Assembly: GCA_027486795.1 (NCBI GenBank)
Contig: JAIXOI010000023.1
Coordinates: forward strand, 62,001-126,000
Source: Sphingobacteriales bacterium
Lineage (GTDB): Bacteria; Bacteroidota; Bacteroidia; Chitinophagales; CAIOSU01
Length of the DNA stretch: 64,000 nt
Direction: 5' to 3'
Below, piece after piece: positions 51,256-59,771 of this stretch. Each line of letters opens with the position of its first letter. Positions within the stretch are counted from its first letter, which is position 1. The translations under genes and the position numbers were made by a program. The notes below the pieces were generated by a model. It made no database searches, had not been told where the DNA came from, and worked only from the letters and a program-made list of their open reading frames with translations.

Positions 51256-51534
51256 TTACGACTGAATTAATTGCCAATCGCGTTCTTCCAGCCGTTGGCG
51301 GATGGCATCGGGGTTTACGCCTTTGTTGCAGTAGCCGCGTTTTATCAAGTTGCCTTCGGTATCGCATTCGCGCAACTCGAATAGCAGGTTTTCCCAAGTA
51401 TCGGTAATGATGAGGTGTACTAAATCGTTTTCCATGGTATAGGCATCAAAACGCTGGCCTACCCTGAAACCGAACTTCGGTATCGGGCTAGCTTCCGGGA
51501 AGCGCTTTAGGGCGGCGTATTCGGCGGCGGTCAT
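51256..51534 (-). CDS. Hypothetical small protein
   Basis: 92-aa ORF with ATG, codon usage plausible, sole ORF in this stretch. Confidence 0.55.
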   Translation of the reverse strand: MTAAEYAALKRFPEASPIPKFGFRVGQRFDAYTMENDLVHLIITDTWENLLFELRECDTEGNLIKRGYCNKGVNPDAIRQRLEERDWQLIQS

Positions 51535-51600
51535 TTGTTAGTAAAAATACTAAAAAATCTAGTTTCCGTATTGTTTTAGTGTTTTCTTGTTGCGGGTGTT

Positions 51601-52653
51601 TTACTCATCAGCTATTTGTTTGCTTTTGGCTATTTCAATAGCCTTATGCAGTTTTTCTTCCAAAAGCTTCATGCTAGGCAATTGCGTAAGGTATTCGGCT
51701 ACTTTTATGTTGCTCTGGTTTAGCTGCAAAAGCTCTATATGTTCTTCGTTTTTCGATGCACATAGGATTAAACCAATAGGTTTGTTTTCACCTTCTATCG
51801 TTTCATACTTTTCTAGCCACCTCAGGTACAGTTCCATTTGCCCTTTGTAGCCTGCCTCAAATTTTCCAAGTTTCAAATCAATGGCTACCAAACATTTCAA
51901 CCTGCGGTGATAAAAGAGCAGGTCAATATAGTAATCATCATGGCCAATAGTGATTCTTTTCTGCCGGGCCATAAAGGCAAAGTCGGAGCCCAACTCTATA
52001 ATGAACCGCTGTAGCTCTACCAATATGGCACTTTCTAAGTCTTTTTCGCTGTAGGTATCGCTTAAGCCTAAAAAATCAAGTAGGTATGGGTCTTTAAATA
52101 CTAAATCGGGACTTAGCTGTTTTTCTTTCTGCAGTTGGTTTAAATCGTTTTGGATAGTGAGTTCTGGCTTTTTGCTGATGGCGGTACGCTCGTACAGCAT
52201 GGAGTTGATGCGCTCCCTAAACGTGCGAACGCTCCATCTTTCGTGTGCACACATTTCTATATAAAATGCCCGCTTTATAGAGTCTTCTATCGGGATAATG
52301 GCGATAATATGTGTCCAGCTCAATTGTCGTATCACTGATACGACAATCTCTTGGTCAGGGAAAACCTTGGCGAACTGCATCATTCTACGTAGGTTCTTCT
52401 CCGAAAAAGCCGCTCCGTAATCTACACTCAACTGTCTCCACAGTGTAGAGACTATTTCCTTGCCATATAGTTCGGTCCTGTCTTTTCCCGCAACTTCGTC
52501 ATTAATGCGTTTCCCTATTTGCCAGTAAAGCATACTCATGGCTGAGTTTACAGCTACGGCTACTTGTTGCCGGCTTTGCTCAATCAGCTCCTTTACTTCG
52601 TTGTATAGGGGTTTGATTGGTTGGGGGGCTGGATAAAAGTCTTTTGCACTCAT
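51601..52653 (-). CDS. DUF1016 (YhcG) PDDEXK nuclease family protein, paralog 2
   Basis: AMSMLYWQIGKRINDEVAGKDRTELYGKEIV, RQLSWTHIIAIIPIED, DDYYIDLLFYHRRLKCLVAIDLKLGKFEAGYKGQMELYLRWL. Confidence 0.96.
   Translation of the reverse strand: MSAKDFYPAPQPIKPLYNEVKELIEQSRQQVAVAVNSAMSMLYWQIGKRINDEVAGKDRTELYGKEIVSTLWRQLSVDYGAAFSEKNLRRMMQFAKVFPDQEIVVSVIRQLSWTHIIAIIPIEDSIKRAFYIEMCAHERWSVRTFRERINSMLYERTAISKKPELTIQNDLNQLQKEKQLSPDLVFKDPYLLDFLGLSDTYSEKDLESAILVELQRFIIELGSDFAFMARQKRITIGHDDYYIDLLFYHRRLKCLVAIDLKLGKFEAGYKGQMELYLRWLEKYETIEGENKPIGLILCASKNEEHIELLQLNQSNIKVAEYLTQLPSMKLLEEKLHKAIEIAKSKQIADE
52323..52347. repeat. 25-nt perfect inverted repeat inside DUF1016 paralog 2 coding sequence
   Basis: ATTGTCGTATCA-C-TGATACGACAAT, 12-bp arms, 1-nt centre. 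Confidence 0.93.
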
Positions 52654-52704
52654 GGCTTTTCCGTTTCAAACAAATGCATTGGGCGTACCACACTTTCCAT
52701 TACA

Positions 52705-55700
52705 TTATTTAATTTTCTCCATTTCCCCCACAATTTCCTGCGTCTTTACACTCACCGTAGTTACCCGCTTTAGCAAATCGATTACTTGCGCTTTGTAATC
52801 GGCGAAGCGGTAGGTGTTAAATTTTTCGGCTATGGTGGGGTCTTTGGGTGTTTTTTCCTTGTATTGGTCCAGTATCCATTCTAGCGCGCTGCGGTTGCCC
52901 AGCTTGTACTGCCAAGCGGTGGCGGGTATGCCAAGTAGGCTTGTGGCTTCATCTAAAATGATTATGCCCGAATCCTTGTCAGCTTTTAGTTTGGCTTTGG
53001 GCTTTTTGATGTCTTTGTCGGTGGCTTCTTTTAGCGCAAACGGCTCTACGGTTTCGTAGTTAATGTGCAGGTCCATTAGGGTTTTGCCCCAATCGCGCCA
53101 CTTCGCAAAGTCATCATAGAACGGTATCCGCGGAAACTCACGCTTTAGGTTCTGCTCGTACTTAGTGCGGTAGGCGGGGTTGTGCAGCACGGCATAAACG
53201 TAGTGGAAGATGTCTTCTTTGCTTATTACCAGTCCGTAGGTTGCCGCTGGCTCGTGGAATTGTTGAGCTTCATTGCTAGTAAGGTGCGGCTGCTCAAAAC
53301 CTTCATCTGGCAAAAAGCCTGTACTAGCCACGGCTGCTATTTCCGTTTCCTTTACCGCTGGTTGGGCTTTGTAGTATTTGCAGAATTGTTGTAATCCCCA
53401 GTCGGTGATGTTTTCAATGCGGTTGCCCTTTGCATCGAAACGATGCAAAGGAAGGCATTGGCTATCACCTGTAAAATGTAGGTCTATAATGCCATCGGAA
53501 CCTAAGCAATGAAATCCCTTAAGATTGCCTGGTGAATTAATTGCAATGTATTTATTGCGGTTTTGAAAGGAATGAATATCAAACCATTGGTAAGTTCTAC
53601 CATTAAAATGCCTGTCTAAATAAAGGATTTGGTTAAAGTATGGCCTATATGCAGCCTTAATCATTTGTTTGTTATCAAACTCTTTCTTTATTCCCCTTTT
53701 AAGATAGGTCTCCAGATCTTCATCCCACTTAATTAATTGCTTCTCTTTGTAGTCAGCATTCTTTAATGTTTGTTGATACTTCTCAACAAAGAATTTTATT
53801 TTTTTCTCTAATCCGTTTTTCTTTAAATCATATACCCATTCATCTTTTTGAGTAGCAACTCCGCGGGAAAAATTCTCAAATATTGCCTTGCCCGCCTTCC
53901 CCGCTTTCACGTCTTTATCCATCAAAGGCAGCAACGTTTCAAAGTCATTATCCGATTGGTTAATCCAGTTGTTCTTTTTATCGGGGATAATATTGTCAAA
54001 AGGTATATCCTGTAGTTTATGCTCAAATATCCAAGTCAGTTTATCTTCCTTCAGCATATAGTCGTCCAAGGCATGATAGCTTATCCTGCATCTGCCTGTT
54101 CGGTTTTCGTCTTTGCGCACCAGTAGCATAATGGCTACGCCAGTCTGTATGCCAAATACGTTGTGGCTGGTGCCCGCTATTTTCGGGTTGGCCCGCACAT
54201 CGCTTTTGGTATCGAGTATATAGGCAAAGTCAAACTCATCTTGTATACATTTCCTAAACCCGTCAAACGCCCTACTATCAATAAATGAGCGGTTGGTAAT
54301 AAAGGCAATGATGCCGTTGTTGTCCAACCTATCCATCGCCCAGCGGTAAAAGCGGGTATACATATCATACACTACAATTTGGTTTTGGGCAGTGCCATCT
54401 TTTATGTAGCTATCCTTTATCCGCTGGTCAATAATCTTATAGGCTCGGTTCGCATTCTGGAAGTTGTAGTTCTCTTGTTTAGCATTATAAGGCGGGTTGC
54501 CAATAATTACCGAAATCTTGCGGGCATTTTGGTCTTTAATCCGTTCCGCATTTTCAGCCGTTACGGCAAACATGTCGGTTTGCTTACCCTTGTAGCCAAA
54601 GCCCATATTATCCAGCGTATCTACAAAGCACAACCGCTTGTACTCACGGTATTCCTTCATGCGCTGCTTGTAGGTAAACTCAATATTGAGGTTAGCAATA
54701 TAGTAGGGCAATATGGCTATCTCGTTGGCATGTAGCTCATTGGTGTATTTATACTCCAGCTTATCCTTGGGCAGGTAATCAATAATATCGCAAATAAAGG
54801 TACCGGTGCCTGTGGCAGGGTCCATTATCTCCACGCCCTTATCGCCTAGCATTTTGCCAAAGTGCTTGTGCAACAGGTAGTCGGTGCTCTCTATCATAAA
54901 GCGCACTATCTGGTTGGGTGTGTACACCACACCTAGGCGGTCGGCAGCTTTGGGGTTGTAGCTTTTGTAAAAGGTTTCATACACCACTTTCAGGAAAAAC
55001 TGCTTCTCATGGTGGTCGGCAATGGCAGCGGCCCGTGCATTTATTACTTGATAATAGTGTTGGATGGCAGCTAAAACGGTACGGCGGGTAGTACCTGTAA
55101 AAAAGGTATCGAGCACCTTCTCTAATTCCCGGGCAATGTTATTCTCGCGGTGGAAGTGCGATTCATCGAACACGGTATTGAAAATATCCGCCGTAAGAAT
55201 GTGCTGAATCATCATTTCGCGCACATCATCTAGCGTTACCTCTGGGTTAATGCTCTGCTTGCACAGCTCCCAAAAAGCGTTGCGGGCACTTATATACTTT
55301 GGGTTGCCTTTTTCTTGCGCCATGATGTTCTCGCGCAGGGCAGAAGTAACCTTAGGCACATCTTCTTTAAAGCGCTCAATAGCTACATAAAAATCCTTTA
55401 TCTCCTGCCGAACGAAATTGACGAAGGCCAGCAACAGGCGGTCAAGCTTCTCGGCATCTTTCATATTTATGCGCATCACCTCATGCCCTTCTTGATAAAG
55501 AACGGCAGTGCGGCTATCCTCAAATAAGATGTTATCCTTCGGGTAGTTTTTGGCGAATTTCTTGGCTATCTCCTCGTCAATATCGTCGGCCTCGTCCTTC
55601 GCTTCCCAGTAGCCCCAATCCAGTTGCAACGAATCGCGAACAGTGCCGTCGGGTGTAATGGTCTTTTTGCCCACCTTCAGCGAAACCTCGGCTACCAGTA

Positions 55701-55836
55701 TATGCCCCTTTTGCTTGGCGTATTTGTTGAGCAAATTGAAGAACGCTGAGCGTATGGCGGTTTCTTTGCTGGTGCCGCCATAATGGATGTTGTCTTCAAT
55801 CTCTTTGTAATACTGCTGTATGGTAAATACGCTCAT
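52705..55836 (-). CDS. Restriction-modification fusion: N-terminal PDDEXK-like nuclease plus N6-adenine methyltransferase (annotated type ISP/IIG-like)
   Basis: DWGYWEAKDEAD (ExK-like), DPATGTGTFICDIIDYL (motif I), NPPYNAKQ (motif IV); no Walker A/DEAD helicase segment seen. Confidence 0.88.
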   Translation of the reverse strand: MSVFTIQQYYKEIEDNIHYGGTSKETAIRSAFFNLLNKYAKQKGHILVAEVSLKVGKKTITPDGTVRDSLQLDWGYWEAKDEADDIDEEIAKKFAKNYPKDNILFEDSRTAVLYQEGHEVMRINMKDAEKLDRLLLAFVNFVRQEIKDFYVAIERFKEDVPKVTSALRENIMAQEKGNPKYISARNAFWELCKQSINPEVTLDDVREMMIQHILTADIFNTVFDESHFHRENNIARELEKVLDTFFTGTTRRTVLAAIQHYYQVINARAAAIADHHEKQFFLKVVYETFYKSYNPKAADRLGVVYTPNQIVRFMIESTDYLLHKHFGKMLGDKGVEIMDPATGTGTFICDIIDYLPKDKLEYKYTNELHANEIAILPYYIANLNIEFTYKQRMKEYREYKRLCFVDTLDNMGFGYKGKQTDMFAVTAENAERIKDQNARKISVIIGNPPYNAKQENYNFQNANRAYKIIDQRIKDSYIKDGTAQNQIVVYDMYTRFYRWAMDRLDNNGIIAFITNRSFIDSRAFDGFRKCIQDEFDFAYILDTKSDVRANPKIAGTSHNVFGIQTGVAIMLLVRKDENRTGRCRISYHALDDYMLKEDKLTWIFEHKLQDIPFDNIIPDKKNNWINQSDNDFETLLPLMDKDVKAGKAGKAIFENFSRGVATQKDEWVYDLKKNGLEKKIKFFVEKYQQTLKNADYKEKQLIKWDEDLETYLKRGIKKEFDNKQMIKAAYRPYFNQILYLDRHFNGRTYQWFDIHSFQNRNKYIAINSPGNLKGFHCLGSDGIIDLHFTGDSQCLPLHRFDAKGNRIENITDWGLQQFCKYYKAQPAVKETEIAAVASTGFLPDEGFEQPHLTSNEAQQFHEPAATYGLVISKEDIFHYVYAVLHNPAYRTKYEQNLKREFPRIPFYDDFAKWRDWGKTLMDLHINYETVEPFALKEATDKDIKKPKAKLKADKDSGIIILDEATSLLGIPATAWQYKLGNRSALEWILDQYKEKTPKDPTIAEKFNTYRFADYKAQVIDLLKRVTTVSVKTQEIVGEMEKIK

Positions 55837-56083
55837 GCCCTAGGTGGTAATAATGGTGCGCCATGAAATTAAGCAAAAAATACATAAAGATACTTGGCGC
55901 GTGGGGCTAATGAATGTACCAAAAGATGTTTGCGTTTTCGACGGCAAAGAGGGCTGGCAAAGTAAGGTTTGGGGGTGGTGAGCGCACAACACGGGCAGCC
56001 CAGCGATAAACTTAAACCACTACCCAACTTGAGCACAGCGGTAAGTATAGTTTAGCACATCGTCGCAAGAAGATTCCTCGCGA

Positions 56084-56340
56084 TCTCGCCCAAGGCGAGA
56101 CGGAATGACAGACGGGGTAAAAAACATAACTCGCTCCCCTCCCTGCCTGCGGCAGGCAGGATTCGCACGGCCAGTGCAGCGCGGGCAAAAGAGCCCGTCC
56201 TGAGTCTCGTTTCAAACGAGATCGAAGGAAGGGGGTAGGGGGTGGTTAGCACGCAAGACGAGCAGGCCCACGCGCGCACCCTTCGTCAGGCTCAGGATGA
56301 CATGCCCTTCGTCTCGTTTCAAACGAGACAGGATGACATG
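56084..56340. repeat. Repeat-rich spacer with palindromes TCTCGCC-CAA-GGCGAGA, CCTGCCTGC-G-GCAGGCAGG, TCTCGTT-TCA-AACGAGA (two copies)
   Basis: Palindromes at 56084..56100, 56142..56160, 56205..56221, 56312..56328. Confidence 0.88.
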
Positions 56341-56372
56341 CTGGCTAAAGCCAAAGAAGTGACCGCAACCGC

Positions 56373-59012
56373 CTACTCAAACGCCTTATAGCGTTTTTTC
56401 ACCGATTCGCTTTTTTCTTCGCGCTTAATGGTTTCCAGTGCTTTGGTTAGTGTTTCTAGCACGGCCGTGTATTCGGCGCGCTCGTTGGGCGTGAGAATTA
56501 CGCCGCTGCGGTCGGCATCTTTGGCGGCTGCATCTTCGGGGGCCAAAATCAATCGGTAGGCCTCTATTACGTTGTAAATGCTTTGTGCGGCGGCATAACG
56601 CTCATACCAGGCCTCGGCATATTTGGCAAAGGCTTGCAAGGTAGGCAGGGCGGTTTTCATGGCCGCGGGCTTTTGCAGCACCAAAAAGTCGCCATAGTCG
56701 TTTAGCAAAGCGTAGCGGTTGTAACCCGCCGCCAGTGGCAATTGTGTTTCGTAAAAGTTTTGGTCTTCGGCATTGCCTTTAACGGCAAATATATACGATA
56801 TGGTGGTCATCAAATCGCCATTGCGCTCGTTGCGCAAGCCAGCGGCCAACTTGTAGGCCAGCTCATCGTCCACTATCATTAAAGCCTCTAAGGCACGGGC
56901 GGTGGTGGCATAAAAACGTTGGCTCACCACTATGTCGTTAAAAAACCCAACTAAGCTTTTGTCCTCCAGCTTATCCAGTTTTTGTATGGCCTCGGCAGCC
57001 ACATCGCTCTTAGGGTCGTTTTGGGCAATTCCTTTAAGCATTTCCACCACTTTGGCATAGTCGGCTTGGCCGCTTTCAATGGTCATTTTATTTATGGCCA
57101 CTTTACGTATGTTCCAAAAAGGGTTGGCAAGGGCGTCATAAAATACCTCTTTGGCACCGGGCTCGTCATACTTTTTGCTTAGGGCAATCAATGCGTCGTA
57201 TTGGTCGCGGTAAGTTTTGCCGTTTTTGTATTGGTAGGCATACTCCGCCACCGATAGCTCGTCTTTAATAACGGCAGGCAAGGTGTGTGTGGCATCAAAC
57301 ACCACCAGCAGCGGCATTTGCTTGGTGCGTACCTCTAGGTTTTGTTCGGCATCTTCAATTACAAAGCTTAAGCGGTCTACCCGGTCGGCATAGTGCACAT
57401 CCACTTTCACGGGTATGCGGTAAATAGGGCGCTCTTCGTTTTGCTGGGTCTGTTTCACGGCAATTTTATAAAGGCCCCTTTCGGCATCAAAGCTACGGTT
57501 GAGCTCTAGCACCGGGTGGCCAGGCTTCGTAAACCACTGATTGAAAAACCAGTTCAAATCTTGGCCCGTGACCTGCTCAAAAGCCAAGCGCAAGTCGTTT
57601 ATCTCTACTGCGGTATATTGGTGGGCATTTAGGTACAGTTTTATGGATGCAAAAAAGGCCTCGTCGCCTATATAATCGCGCAGCAGGTTTAGGGTAAGGC
57701 CCCCTTTGTTGTAGCTGTGCGCATCAAACATATCCTCCCTACTGTCGTAGTAGAAACGTATCAGCGGCACCTGTTTCGTTTTCGATTCGCCCAAGTAGCC
57801 CAACCACTCGGTGTAGCGGTGCGCTTCGGCCTCTAGCTTGCCATATTTATGCTCTATCCAAAGGTATTCGCCGTAGTTGGCAAACGATTCGTTCAACGGC
57901 AAATTAGACCACGACTCGCAGGTAAGTAAATCGCCGAACCATTGGTGAAACAACTCGTGTGCAATTATCGATTCGTAGTTAAGGTCTTCCAACTCTTTTC
58001 GGGTGCGTTGCAAGCCATCAAAATATACGTTGGCAGTAGTGTTTTCCATAGCACCCGACACATAGTCGCGCACCACAATTTGCGAGTATTTTTCCCAAGG
58101 GTAGTTAAAGCCCAACTTGGTACTGAAAAACTCCAGCATTTCGGGCGTATTGCCAAATATATCGCGGGCATACTCTTCGTAGGCTTTTTCTACATAGTAG
58201 CTTACTTCCATACCGCGCCACTTGTCGGTTACCTTGGCAAAGTCGCCAATGGTCATCATAACCAAGTATGGGGCATGGGGCAATTTTTGACGCCAGTGGT
58301 CGGTGCGGGTGCCGTTGCCGTTGTTTTTTGAGGAAATTAATAAACCATTCGAAAGGGTAATATACCCGCTATCGGCGGTTATGAATAGGTCCTGCGTCAT
58401 GTTTTGGTTCGGCCTATCAATAGTAGGAAACCAGCAAGAGCTGCTCTGGGTTTCGCCTTGAGTCCATATCTGGCGGGGTTTGCCGGGTTCGTTGCCAGTA
58501 GGGTTTATAAAATATAAGCCTTTGTCGCTAGAAATGGCCGCACTGCCGCCAGCCTCTAGTTCATTGGGCTTGGCGGTATAGTCTACAAATACCTTTACGG
58601 TATCTTTGGCGGTAAACAACCTAGGCAGGCGAATGTGTATTTGGGTGCTATCGTAGGTGTATTTGAGGGCCTCTTTTTTGCCTTTTTCAAGCAAGCTCAC
58701 CTCTTTTATGTCAAAGCCCCTTGCATCGAGCACCAAGCTATCGGTAGCATAAAACCAAGGCAACAGGGTTATTTCGGCTTTGCCAAACAAATATTGCTTC
58801 TCGTAATCGAAACTAACCTCTAGGGTAGTATGTATCAAATCGAACGCTTTGGTTTCGGTTTCTTGATAGCCCAAGTGCGCCGGCTTTACCAATATCTCGT
58901 CAAGTGCCACGCGGCGTGGGTCGTTGGCATCGGCAGCGGTGTCTTTGGCAGTTTTACAAGAGCCAATCAATAGCCAAACGGCTAGCCCTAAAATTAAATG
59001 AAACTTATTCAT
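56373..59012 (-). CDS. M1 family metallopeptidase (aminopeptidase N-like)
   Basis: HELFHQWFGDLLTCESWSNLPLNESFANY, GAMENTTANVYF; lipobox LLIGSCKTAK. Confidence 0.96.
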   Translation of the reverse strand: MNKFHLILGLAVWLLIGSCKTAKDTAADANDPRRVALDEILVKPAHLGYQETETKAFDLIHTTLEVSFDYEKQYLFGKAEITLLPWFYATDSLVLDARGFDIKEVSLLEKGKKEALKYTYDSTQIHIRLPRLFTAKDTVKVFVDYTAKPNELEAGGSAAISSDKGLYFINPTGNEPGKPRQIWTQGETQSSSCWFPTIDRPNQNMTQDLFITADSGYITLSNGLLISSKNNGNGTRTDHWRQKLPHAPYLVMMTIGDFAKVTDKWRGMEVSYYVEKAYEEYARDIFGNTPEMLEFFSTKLGFNYPWEKYSQIVVRDYVSGAMENTTANVYFDGLQRTRKELEDLNYESIIAHELFHQWFGDLLTCESWSNLPLNESFANYGEYLWIEHKYGKLEAEAHRYTEWLGYLGESKTKQVPLIRFYYDSREDMFDAHSYNKGGLTLNLLRDYIGDEAFFASIKLYLNAHQYTAVEINDLRLAFEQVTGQDLNWFFNQWFTKPGHPVLELNRSFDAERGLYKIAVKQTQQNEERPIYRIPVKVDVHYADRVDRLSFVIEDAEQNLEVRTKQMPLLVVFDATHTLPAVIKDELSVAEYAYQYKNGKTYRDQYDALIALSKKYDEPGAKEVFYDALANPFWNIRKVAINKMTIESGQADYAKVVEMLKGIAQNDPKSDVAAEAIQKLDKLEDKSLVGFFNDIVVSQRFYATTARALEALMIVDDELAYKLAAGLRNERNGDLMTTISYIFAVKGNAEDQNFYETQLPLAAGYNRYALLNDYGDFLVLQKPAAMKTALPTLQAFAKYAEAWYERYAAAQSIYNVIEAYRLILAPEDAAAKDADRSGVILTPNERAEYTAVLETLTKALETIKREEKSESVKKRYKAFE

Positions 59013-59190
59013 AGTGAGGAATGAAGCATAATAAACACCCTAAAGGAACATACCATAGGGCAAGCGACAAAAATAACCATAATTTTGTGGAGATTAATGT
59101 ACCAATGTGCTGATGTACCGATGTACCGATTGAAATTGTACAATTTATTGAAGCAGTCTTGTGTCGTGTGTCTAAAATCTTGTGTCTAGT

Positions 59191-59691
59191 ATGTATAAAG
59201 TAAAAGTAAACGGAGCCGCTGAATACGCCATTAACCGCGATAAGGAAACCTTTGAGCTGGATGGTAAAAGCGTTGAGTTGGATATTGTAAGCACTGGCAA
59301 CGATGCTTACCATATATTGCACGATAATAAATCGTACCGCATTAGGGTAATTGAGGTAAATACCGCCGAAAAAAAACTGACCATACGCGTAAATGGCAAT
59401 GATTACAACCTAGAGGTTAAAGACCGCTTTGATGTATTGCTAAACCAACTGGGTATGAGCAACTTGGCGGCGAGCAAAATAAACGACATAAAAGCCCCTA
59501 TGCCGGGCCTAGTACTTAAAATAAACGTAACCGAAGGCCAACACATAACCAAAGGTGAACCCGTATTGGTGCTTGAGGCCATGAAAATGGAAAACGTGCT
59601 CAAAGCTCCCGCCGATGCGGTGGTAAAGGCTATTAAAGTAAACATTGGCAACCCCGTTGAAAAAGGCCAAGTGTTAGTGGTGTTAGAATAA
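59191..59691 (+). CDS. Biotin/lipoyl attachment (BCCP-like) protein
   Basis: VLVLEAMKMENVLKAPADAVVKAIKVNIGNPVEKGQVLVVLE. Confidence 0.95.
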   Translation: MYKVKVNGAAEYAINRDKETFELDGKSVELDIVSTGNDAYHILHDNKSYRIRVIEVNTAEKKLTIRVNGNDYNLEVKDRFDVLLNQLGMSNLAASKINDIKAPMPGLVLKINVTEGQHITKGEPVLVLEAMKMENVLKAPADAVVKAIKVNIGNPVEKGQVLVVLE

Positions 59692-59713
59692 GAGATATTC
59701 GCTTTGAAAAAAA

Positions 59714-59740
59714 GGCCCGCGCATCAATGATGCGCGGGCC
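59714..59740. terminator. Bidirectional intrinsic terminator between BCCP-like gene and porV
   Basis: AAAAA-GGCCCGCGCATCA-A-TGATGCGCGGGCC-TTTT, 13-bp stem. Confidence 0.95.
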
Positions 59741-59771
59741 TTTTATATTTTGCGGGGATTTGTTTCGGGTA

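Noticed and set aside
56012-56279. Small minus-strand ORFs of 67 and 75 aa
   Set aside because: Composed of palindromes and spacer repeats; no coding signature.
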